From: Amphiura filiformis
Taxonomy: Eukaryota; Echinodermata; Ophiuroidea; Amphilepidida; Amphiuridae
Direction of reading: 5' to 3'
Length of the DNA: 64,000 bases
Assembly (NCBI RefSeq): GCF_039555335.1
Contig: NC_092642.1
Coordinates: 21,022,382 to 21,086,381 of the forward strand
Shown here in pieces: positions 58,401 through 64,000 of the stretch. The position numbers and the translations under genes are program-made. Below the pieces are notes generated by a model. That model had not been told where the DNA came from and searched no databases. It saw nothing but the letters and a program-made list of their open reading frames with translations. Positions within the stretch are counted from its first letter, which is position 1, and each line of letters opens with the position of its first letter.

Positions 58401-61400
58401 TGAAGATCTCGCTGAATGGACACACTGGGACCTAGTGTTTGAACCTGAGCATGGGGATCTCAAAAACTTTCTGGAAACATGTCCAGGTAGGGACCCTGTA
58501 TTTCATTGGTTTACTTGTAATTGTTCTAGAAAAAATATTATGAAAATGCAGAAATGATGTCTTGTCTATAGTTTGTTCAGCTTGTAATTGGCGGGCCTTA
58601 TAACATCTCATATTAATATCAATATATTTCATTATGAGAATTGCCTTGTGATATCTCACCAGAAGCATCACACATTATTAATTGAAGTCCTACACTTCGT
58701 CTACTTTATTTAACACACATAATATAGACCAGACAGGTCAAATATATCATTCTTAATATGGGTCTTCTTTTCGGCGTAGTGGTAAAAGCCAAACAATTCC
58801 CTCCGATTACGAACTGATCAAAGTATAGAATGTCTGGCTCAAATCAAGTTCAAATTCAAGTCTGAAACAAATTCATGTGGTAAGTTTGTTGTCAAAAATA
58901 AAAATTCATTGAGAAGAGTATGTTTGCCAAAACTAAATTGTACTCGCATACTTAAGCTTTTGCCTCCTTCGCCGCAGGCTTGATCACAAGAAGTGATCTG
59001 CCCCACTGCTTCTTCTGTGCTATATACTTGCTGCTGGTAGTGAGTTTCTTTCCAAGCCGTTTTATATCTTTGCAGTGGGCCATAGACTCGATCAAGAGAG
59101 AGACAGCCTACATCTTCAAATTCAAGTACAAAGGCAAAATTTAAGTGCCATTCTTCTATGTTTGGATGTTTAAAGAAAAGAAATTTAGTGTAACTGTTTT
59201 ATTCAAATGTTGTGTGTCATTTTTTAAATCTTTTGTTTTCATTTTTTTCAGGCGCACACCTGTCACCGCCTATTGAAATACATGGCCTAGAAACAAAACC
59301 AGGAATCCTACTCAAACTAGCCAATCGCACCACCACAGATCAATTCTCTGCACATGCTCAGAACGGTGATGCCATCAACGCAGCCGGCCATCTTGTATCT
59401 CTGGTAGTGCATGATGGGATAGGTAATGTTCCCATGGCATTGCTTGGCAACCACATGGAGGCTGCATTGGCTAAGAGACTTAGCAAGGATATGGATGCAG
59501 GGAGGAGTAATCTGGAAGGAGGAGAGATGATGAGGTTTGCCTTGGAGATGGTGACAAGGATTCCAACACAGATAGCACAAACTGTGGCACAGCAGGTTGG
59601 TTTTATATCAGAAATAAAATTATTCCTACTTTCAAATAAATTTTTAAGACAAGTGATTACTGATTAGCAGTACAATTAAAACTAATTATATATTGTGATC
59701 ACTGGTTCTTTCCTTTATTGTAGAAATTGTTTGATAGTTAACTATTGCATAATTAATGGGGTGATCATGTGTTATATTGCCGTAAAGTTGATTAATGAAA
59801 GAAACAGAAAATTATCTCATTCACTGGGCATTTGCCCCGACTTTTATAAGTAGGGTCCGTGTCAGTTTTACCCTAACTAGGTGTATTTTGCCCAACTGGG
59901 TGATGAGTGTAATTCCATCGACTGGCTGACAAAAGTGGGGCATGGCCCTTCTCCGCTTTCACACTACTGGTATGCTCTTGCTTATAAACTAATTAAAGAA
60001 TATTAATGCTGCACTTGAAAGTCCACTCACTTTTTGAGTGATGATGATTTAAATCATGCCACAAATGTTTTGTAAAACAGTACCTAATTCTGTTCTCCCA
60101 ATTTTACTATTTCACAGGTTATCTTGAAGCCACTAAGCTCAGTTGTTGGCTCAGAAACCAAGTCTAGGACATTGCTGCTGAAAGCATGCAGGACATCGAC
60201 ACAGAGAAGCAAGTTACAGGTAAATATTGTATATCATCAAATAAAATTTGTTATGAAACTGTATCATTGTTATCAGACTGAATCAATCAAAGTTATGAAT
60301 ATATCAATAAAATCCCCATTGGGCCATAAATATACACCTGCTATGGAAGTCATGACCTTAAACTTCCACACAGTTAGTGTAGGACTTCAAATGGAGTCAC
60401 TCATTCAGGTAACTCAATTTAAAATTCACTCTCTCTCTCTGTGGAAGATTAAGGTCATGTCTTCTGGAATAGCCCTAGTAATTTGGTGCCAAATATGAAA
60501 TAGAGAATCAATTTTTTTAATGTAAATCTTCAGTAACCAAACAATTCTAACAGGATGTGAGTAGTGCATTGTAAGAACAGGTCCGCATTCCGCATTGGAC
60601 TATAAATCATTAGCAAGTTTTGAGGCATTATTTCTGATTGTCTCTTTCAATCCACAGAGACTAGGTCTACTCCTTGGCATCAGCCAATGGAAGGCTGTCA
60701 TTGAAGAGCGTCTCCCAGCAACCGTAGATAATGATGATGATATCTATGAAGACGAGGGTGAAGCCGATATTGATGTTGATAGCATTCTTCTTGCAGCAGC
60801 ATCTACTCCCAATGTCAAAGCTAAGGAAGTGAAAACTACTCAAAGAAATGAGGCTCCTGATGACAGTCAGCAGGTAATGTCTTGATGATGAGAAGCAAAA
60901 AGCAGATAGTTTAGATAAATGCAGTACATATGTAAGGGTACCAGTGCAAGATTTCTTCCATATTTTTCTAAGCTGCACAAAAAGTGTTGTTATACTAAAA
61001 CAATGCCACTTTAATGAAGAAACTCAATAAGAAATTAAAGCATGATTTATAGATAAATAAGTACTGCTCATCAGACATCAATTTATATACATTTAAGGTT
61101 TGAAATACAATGACATTCCAAACTTGTTTACCTAGCCCCTGTAGCTCATTGTGTGCCAAAAAGTGCTCAAACCCCTATTTTCTTGCTAAAAAATTCTGCC
61201 TCTCCCTCCTTAAAGCACAGGGGAATATGATGCAAGAATAGTGAGCAGGAAATTGTAAATATTTTTAAAAATTGTAAATATATTAAAAATGTTTCCATTC
61301 TACTGTTTCCTAAGCCTTTTTAGAGTGTATTATTGAAAAGGTGCACTATAAATGTGGGTAAAAAATTGTTCCCCCCCCCCTTGACCTGCCAAAATTGCTT

Positions 61401-63979
61401 ACCCCCAAATTAGCCTCCCTGGGGCTTGTAATTTACCTGCTATATTCCATTATCTTTGACACACAGGTATCAGTTACTGATGTACCTGCCAGTACTGACA
61501 CAGAAATAATCACCTTAGATGTAGATGAGGACACGTCCAACAGCCAAGTCTCAGATAATGTCATAGAAGGTGATGAGACCATAGACCTGACAGAGGAGAA
61601 AGATAACGTGACTATTGAGATTGAGGAGGGTGAGACCAGTCAAGAGGAGGTAGTCATAGATGATGAGGATGATAGGAGTGAAGGAGATGGAGCAGAGAGT
61701 GATCAGATCATTGAGAAAACAGATGAAACAAGTAAGTCAAATATCAAATTAGGCATGCCCTATTCTGTTCAATTAATTATTACATTTGATATGATATGGC
61801 AGGTTAATAATGGTCTATTCCATTTGAAATCCACATAATCGCTAGGCCTCTTATTTTCGGGAATTTATGCTCTCAGGTACCCTATTTTTTTTCCCGGGTA
61901 GGTACCCGGGTAAACACGGTTCAAGTATCACCAGGGATCAAGTCAAAGTGCAGTGCTAATTTCCACTTTTTTTTAAATGGCCTCCAAACAGATGTGTGTA
62001 TGTAGCAATGATATTTATTGAAAATATATACCTGCAAAATATTTAATGTGAATAAGTTAAACAACATCTGCATTTGAACTCGGGCCTCTTGTAATTGGAT
62101 TTTCTGGAGCAGGGTTCACATACTGAACCAAGTTTTTCAACTCATTATGGGCCATTAAAACTTTTTAGTAAACTTTCGCCCAAAACTGGGCCAGTGCAAG
62201 GCTGGTAAATATACTAAATAATTAATGACCTTCTGGTATCGAGCAGCTGCTTTTTTGTACCCCAGTATTATAATTTTTGAGTGTGACTTGATTTCCCAGG
62301 AATTACTCCTAGCCGTAATAACCACTGTGGAAGAAGGGACAGGATGTCATTATCATTATCACAATAAATATGTATATATGTGACACGATCAAGGGAAATG
62401 AGTCGGATGTCACTAATATTGATTTTGAGATATTGGCAAAGAAAGCGTTAAAATTCTTTTGTTTTTTATTGTTTTCAGTTATTGATAAATTGATGTAACT
62501 TCACAAAGAAAAGTCTTATCAACATCGGGTTTTCAGTTTCTGAAAGCTCTAAATGTTCTCTTTAGAAACATGTGTAAAACTCATTTTCGACCAGGGCCGA
62601 CATGTGACTCATTCCCCTTGATCATGTCACATATAAGCACACAATTAAAATTACAGGATGTGTACTTATCACTAAAAATGCTTGTTTTCATTAAAAACAG
62701 CTCAAAACAACAATGTTAAGGAAGAGGTGATAATTGACCAAGATATAAAAGAAGATCCATCTACTGAAGATGATGAAGGGAATACAAATGAGGTACAGAA
62801 GACAGATGAAGGTGATGTTGATGGAGAAAAGCAGGATGTTGTATCCATGGAGATGGGGGATGAGGAGGACTCCAATCCATCTGATGTGGAAGGTAAATCA
62901 TTTGTTTTATATACACTTTTTGAGGTAGGGTCTGATATTATCTATTACTTTGTGTTTTCTACCTTGCATTGTAGCCCATTACACAAGCATTCTTATTCCA
63001 AACAATTTGAGCCAAAGTGCTTCAGTGGTTTCAATATTAGAAGCACAAATATGTATCACAATGGGCCATAGAGCAGTACATGATGGCTTCTGATTAGTAT
63101 AACTTTCAGTAAGATTAACAATGATCAACCTCTGATTTTAGAAGGAAGCGTTTCAGCCATGTTTCATTGTACTTGGACATTGGTGATTTGCAAAGTTGGA
63201 ATATCATATCCAAGAATTTGACTGTTACTTGTATTAATGCTTTTAAACATGATATTTGGTTTGATTGTTCAATTTGCTTACTATTATATTTGGTAAGTTT
63301 GTCTATAAATACATGAATATCCATACCGTACATAATTTTCCACCAGCAGAAAAAGACATGGACCCACAATTCTTGTTGGGATTTTAAGAGGGGGAGCCCT
63401 CTACTACGTTAAATTTACCCATAGGCTAATCTTTACAGTATGGCAATGTGTCATGAGAGTTTATATGGAAACCAGTGCATACCAATGCACCTATAAAATT
63501 CAAAGATAATGCAAATGTTTTGACAAATGTAATTGAATATTCATAAATTAATGTTGGTATAACTCTGCTATTTTTGCCAAAAGAGGAAGAACCTGAACCA
63601 GAACTGACAGAAGCTCAGCGTCACGTCTGGACGTGCAAGAATGTCATCGACAGTGTGCGCCATGATGAATTTGGTATCGGTATGCAACTAAATGAACAAA
63701 CCAGACAGCTCATGCAGCGCCACCAGGAACGTATTGGACGTAGTTTGCAGCGACTGTCAGAAGAACTTTACAGCAAAGATACACATTTTGTATTGGAACT
63801 TGTGCAGAATGCAGATGATAACGCATACGCTGTAGGTGTTGAACCATCGCTGGTGTTTGTGGTGGACACCGAGGGCGTCACTGCTATGAATAACGAGAAG
63901 GGATTTTCAGAGCAGGATATTAGGGCATTGTGTGATGTGGGGAAGAGTACCAAAGGGAAACACAAGCACGGTTATATAG
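40285..63979 (+). CDS. LOTUS / NO VEIN-like GHKL ATPase gene, 5' portion
   Basis: Sixteen coding exons were placed, adding to roughly 1,480 residues before the window ends. Residues about 42-125 carry an OST-HTH/LOTUS-like winged helix (GIPVDRFQSAYQKHF, then LKICGIKRIVEIVP), a fold used for RNA or Vasa binding in germline proteins. A low-complexity Gly/Ser/Pro stretch follows, then helical segments (exons 3-5) and an acidic linker (exon 6). Exons 7-9 hold possible further helix-turn-helix modules, and exons 13-15 a long Asp/Glu-rich linker. Exon 16 opens a GHKL ATPase: LSEELYSKDTHFVLELVQNA, NADDNAY, NNEKGFSEQDIRALCDVG and KHGYIG. This is the pattern of plant NO VEIN and the sacsin-like family. 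Function is unknown; an RNA-linked ATPase or chaperone is an inference. Anomalies are one apparent base deletion in exon 2 and a tandem array at exon 8. Confidence 0.75.
43204..44504 (+). CDS. exon 2: LOTUS-like domain and low-complexity linker
   Basis: Acceptors TTGCATTACAG at 43193 and ACTGAG at 43203 lie ten bases apart; only the latter continues exon 1 in frame. The frame encodes MAIQLQQYKNQRDALRKDL at 43213, the OST-HTH segment, and a Gly/Pro/Ser/Gln-rich region to RERTYYGRGAKYHAH. There, near 44327, the frame must change by one missing base to continue as QIDDYAQNCIINLAEGNDEV to the donor AAAG/GTAATA at 44505. The conserved-looking acidic helix lies after the shift, so this is either a sequence error or a real disabling deletion. 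Confidence 0.75.
44568..44849. mobile_element. MITE with TTAA flanks (intron 2)
   Basis: TTAA at 44564-44567 and 44850-44853. Ends are AGGTGCATGGCCCA and the complement of TGGGCTATGCCCCT, 14 bases with two mismatches. It has the same target type as the elements at 27441 and 29719 but different ends. Confidence 0.75.
45916..47774. mobile_element. non-autonomous DNA transposon with GTTTCGGAGGCTTCA array (intron 2)
   Basis: Inverted ends of about 38 bases with two mismatches: GGTGATTTTCACGGTAAAGG and GTGTAACTTTTGATTTTTA on the left, the complement ending ACCGTGAAAATGACC at 47774. An ATGTATG direct repeat flanks both sides, or else forms part of a palindromic end. The 1.86-kb interior has no transposase frame and carries seven copies of GTTTCGGAGGCTTCA on both strands, several followed by GTTAAC. 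It lies 66 bases before exon 3. Confidence 0.8.
46443..47407. repeat. interspersed GTTTCGGAGGCTTCA motif array
   Basis: Copies at 46443, 46625, 46814 (minus), 46992, 47010, 47184 and, one base shorter, 47394 (minus). Five or six are exact over 15 bases while the DNA between them is unrelated. Adjacent GTTAAC or GTTAACGGAAA recurs at most sites. Confidence 0.9.
47841..48203 (+). CDS. exon 3
   Basis: 121 codons, phase 0 to phase 0, acceptor CTTGCTCTTCAG and donor TCT/GTAAGT. Encodes INASIQGFVKVRAICTLHEL, a helical region with PRITTMDILEVLRQYLSEKN and an ending FYNVETPYVLGIRIQSVG. No named domain was recognised. Confidence 0.85.
48227..48468. mobile_element. MITE with CCTTGAAAGTCCTTGAA repeats (intron 3)
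   Basis: Ends AGGGTTTCTGCGG and the complement of GGTGCGGGAACCCT. Both sides carry CCTTGAAAGTCCTTGAAT repeats. It lies just inside intron 3. Confidence 0.65.
48758..48926 (+). CDS. exon 4
   Basis: Acceptor TTTTTCAAAG, donor TCAG/GTACAG, leaving one base. Encodes a charged helix likely to form a coiled coil (QREQKQIMDAAREEVKSKVK), then RRAILMHMPEI. Confidence 0.85.
49012..49201. mobile_element. MITE, TGGGCTATTC termini (intron 4)
   Basis: 190 bases with long inverted arms: TGGGCTATTCAAGTTGAA with CCCCCTATGGAAGACATGAC, mirrored at the right. Relatives lie at 60308-60472 and 32175-32275. Confidence 0.85.
49219..49532 (+). mobile_element. tRNA-derived SINE
   Basis: The head GTGGCCGAGCGGTAAGGGC (A-box-like) is followed 30 bases later by GGTTCAAGCCCC (B-box), then a 230-base body ending in a T-rich tract. 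It is not a tRNA gene: there is no closed acceptor stem and a SINE-type body follows. Confidence 0.75.
49890..50046 (+). CDS. exon 5
   Basis: Acceptor TTCTTCATTTAG restores the split glycine codon (PSSGPGLELRKTYATMTAGQ). Donor GCCAG/GTAGAG leaves two bases. Helical, with no recognised family. Confidence 0.85.
50539..50702 (+). CDS. exon 6
   Basis: Acceptor TTTTCTATAG. Encodes AMFQLALCLGSLKPPEELLP and then a strongly acidic, His-containing linker (EDSDSDDQDDENDDHHQD). Donor GACG/GTAGGT leaves one base. Confidence 0.85.
50789..51025. mobile_element. MITE, CTGGGGGTCCATTTCAC termini (intron 6)
   Basis: 237 bases with ends CTGGGGGTCCATTTCACT and the complement of AGTGAAATAGACCCCAG. The interior is repeats of TTCGTAA/TTACGA type. 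Confidence 0.75.
51098..51403. mobile_element. pogo/Tigger-type MITE (intron 6)
   Basis: Ends CAGTCCAACCTCTCTTATCT and the complement of CCAGATAATGGAGGTTGGAC, preceded by TA. The terminal CAG-TCCAACCTC-TTATC form is characteristic of Tigger-like Tc1/mariner elements. There is no transposase. Confidence 0.75.
51487..51665 (+). CDS. exon 7
   Basis: Acceptor TTACTTTTGCAG, donor CCACAG/GTACAT, phase 1 to 0. Encodes AEVLDELKRYLERLGMGVPK and FGAHNFTHLLATHRTFLEF, a compact helical unit that may be another OST-HTH-like module. Confidence 0.85.
51734..52155. mobile_element. MITE with 58-bp termini (intron 7)
   Basis: Long inverted ends: TATAATGATAGACAAAGATA, GACTAGTTTGCGTCTGACGT and CATCTGTCAATCAAA, mirrored at the right with few changes. 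The terminal TATA allows a TA target duplication. Its right edge abuts the open frame at 52157-52358. Confidence 0.85.
52157..52358 (+). other. candidate exon-like frame of unknown origin
   Basis: After TTCATTATAG comes a frame reading AMEKEAYHLLLQQFQQGTRE and ending FPMPGKKT-stop. It has a protein-like composition unlike the neighbouring intron. Its phase does not fit exon 7 with the obvious acceptor; an acceptor at AAAAG/GAG would fit but lacks a pyrimidine tract. It might be an alternative last exon, a piece of another gene, or chance. It directly abuts the MITE end. Confidence 0.35.
52797..52990 (+). mobile_element. tRNA-derived SINE, second family
   Basis: TGGTGGCGCAGTGGTACAGGC (A-box-like) and GGGTTTGAGCCCTGGCAG (B-box), followed by a CTTGGGCAAGGAGCTTTACC body. 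The body differs from the SINE at 49219. Confidence 0.7.
53162..53281 (+). CDS. exon 8 (first unit of tandem array)
   Basis: Acceptor ATTTTCTTGTAG, 40 codons VLEAFGGSLGVGSTNPMMGS through IRQCNINK, donor AATAAG/GTATGT. Phase 0 on both sides and it joins exon 9 in frame. This is the only copy in the array with a proper 3' splice site. Confidence 0.85.
53171..54590 (+). repeat. 12-copy 119-bp tandem array of exon 8 plus its splice donor
   Basis: Twelve near-identical copies of the exon-8 body, each ending AATAAG/GTATGT (donors at 53282, 53401, 53520, 53639, 53758, 53874, 53993, 54112, 54231, 54350, 54469 and 54588). Consecutive exon bodies are joined by 14-18 bases (GTATGTATCCATGGGGAG), far too short to be introns and without a pyrimidine tract. 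One unit is 116 bases. Differences between units are a few point changes. Reading past the first donor meets TAG within 11 codons, so only use of donor 1 keeps the protein. Confidence 0.95.
55080..55258 (+). CDS. exon 9
   Basis: Acceptor TGTTTTCCAG, donor ATCAG/GTATGT, leaving two bases. Encodes RSSEAISAALRSHYKISSVE and EELGQGQLAMVMKHLEM, then HPITYEAALCAG. It continues the helical module started in exon 8. Confidence 0.85.
55990..57290 (-). pseudogene. broken antisense coding remnant in intron 9
   Basis: The minus strand holds segments with strong protein character: CKVYWPPAEKYGPALDIPEL, an acidic/basic stretch with EPTPQWEKYMGDEDFEE, KAVHFADNIG (resembling an RVxF-type phosphatase-1 docking motif), then a Ser/Pro/Asp-rich part with NPFSNFRPFYPRTTCTRK. 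It is interrupted by several breaks and has no recognisable splice sites between segments, so it looks like a processed copy of a gene. The parent family was not recognised. Confidence 0.5.
58311..58486 (+). CDS. exon 10
   Basis: Acceptor TTAATATTTTAG completes a split Arg codon. Encodes SRDQKSQQVGLLGTQSVERA and LEDLAEWTHWDLVFEPEHGD. Donor CCAG/GTAGGG leaves one base. Confidence 0.85.
59252..59595 (+). CDS. exon 11
   Basis: Acceptor CATTTTTTTCAG, donor CAGCAG/GTTGGT. Encodes GAHLSPPIEIHGLETKPGIL, then TTTDQFSAHAQNGDAINAAG and a helix ending IPTQIAQTVAQQ. No named domain was recognised, though the regular helix/strand character suggests a folded unit. Confidence 0.85.
60118..60219 (+). CDS. 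exon 12
   Basis: 34 codons, phase 0 to 0, acceptor ACTATTTCACAG, donor TTACAG/GTAAAT. Encodes VILKPLSSVVGSETKSRTLL and a basic end. Confidence 0.85.
60308..60480. mobile_element. decayed MITE, same family as 49012-49201
   Basis: TGGGCCATAAATATACACCT, GGAAGTCATGACCTTAAACT and the right end GGAATAGCCCTA match that family with extra divergence and a CT microsatellite. Confidence 0.7.
60658..60873 (+). CDS. exon 13
   Basis: 72 codons, acceptor TCAATCCACAG, donor CAGCAG/GTAATG. RLGLLLGISQWKAVIEERLP is followed by an acidic linker (DNDDDIYEDEGEADIDVD). Confidence 0.85.
61467..61731 (+). CDS. exon 14, acidic linker
   Basis: Acceptor TTTGACACACAG, donor ACAA/GTAAGT. Nearly all Asp, Glu, Ser and Thr (for example EEGETSQEEVVIDDEDDRSE), including a TIDLTEE stretch that resembles a SUMO-interacting motif. 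Likely disordered. Confidence 0.85.
62377..62634. mobile_element. MITE, TATGTGACACGATCAAGGG termini (intron 14)
   Basis: 258 bases with inverted ends TATGTGACACGATCAAGGG and the complement of CCCCTTGATCATGTCACATA. The TATA flanks are palindromic, so the target duplication cannot be fixed. Confidence 0.8.
62701..62892 (+). CDS. exon 15, acidic linker
   Basis: Acceptor CATTAAAAACAG, donor GAAG/GTAAAT. Continues the acidic region (NVKEEVIIDQDIKEDPSTED). Confidence 0.8.
63584..63979 (+). CDS. exon 16, start of GHKL (NO VEIN-like) ATPase domain
   Basis: Acceptor TTGCCAAAAG, donor ATAG/GTAAAG. Encodes ELTEAQRHVWTCKNVIDSVR, then the N-box region FVLELVQNADDNAY with the catalytic-type Glu and the Asn/Asp pair that bind Mg-ATP in GHKL proteins. 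NNEKGFSEQDIRALCDVGKS and KHGYIG follow at the edge. The downstream G-box and the remainder of the protein lie outside the window. Confidence 0.88.
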
Positions 63980-64000
63980 GTAAAGTATTATCATTCAGTA

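Overview
The window reads as AT-rich, intron-rich animal nuclear DNA, most likely from a marine invertebrate deuterostome such as an echinoderm or hemichordate. This is inferred from a KCTD-type BTB gene array, an otopetrin gene, one large gene with long introns, a CR1/L2/jockey-type LINE, tRNA-derived SINEs, and dense hAT, mariner, pogo and TTAA-type non-autonomous transposons. Nothing prokaryotic or plastid was seen, and the species cannot be fixed from the sequence alone.

Region 1 (1-28.8 kb) is a tandem array of five intronless KCTD/BTB genes on the plus strand (start codons at 1018, 7831, 13642, 19445 and 27418). They share an almost identical BTB half, a divergent C-terminal half and, in four copies, a conserved upstream block. 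Transposons have repeatedly hit the array. A 2.4-kb element lies 3' of copy 1, a 1.15-kb element splits the upstream block of copy 2, a 5'-truncated LINE replaces the C-terminal tail of copy 4, and a 660-bp foldback element with TTAA duplications breaks copy 5 at codon 8. Short pieces of an otopetrin gene near copies 1 and 2 suggest that the ancestral repeat unit was a KCTD gene followed by an otopetrin gene.

Region 2 (28.8-38.1 kb) holds an otopetrin-like proton channel gene on the minus strand with two apparent lesions. Large arrays of a 32-bp minisatellite follow, interrupted by a LINE 3' end and a 0.94-kb foldback element. The same minisatellite also appears as small clusters in region 1.

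Region 3 (40.3-64 kb and beyond) is one plus-strand gene. Its exons combine an N-terminal OST-HTH/LOTUS-like module, further helical segments, acidic linkers, and the start of a GHKL/HATPase domain of the plant NO VEIN / sacsin-like type. The gene runs off the right edge. Sixteen coding exons were placed; their reading phases agree at every junction, given one apparent missing base in exon 2. Exon 8 sits at the head of a 12-copy, 119-bp tandem array in which every copy carries a 5' splice site and none but the first has a usable acceptor. The introns hold many MITEs, two SINEs and a broken antisense coding remnant.

The most unusual signals are two unrelated-looking transposons, at 1782-4212 and 45916-47774. 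Each carries about ten or seven interspersed copies of its own 15-16-base motif, and the two motifs share the core TTCGNAGGNNNCA(T). The exon-8 splice-donor array, the LOTUS plus NO VEIN-like gene, and a perfect 72-bp inverted repeat at 17.9 kb also stand out.
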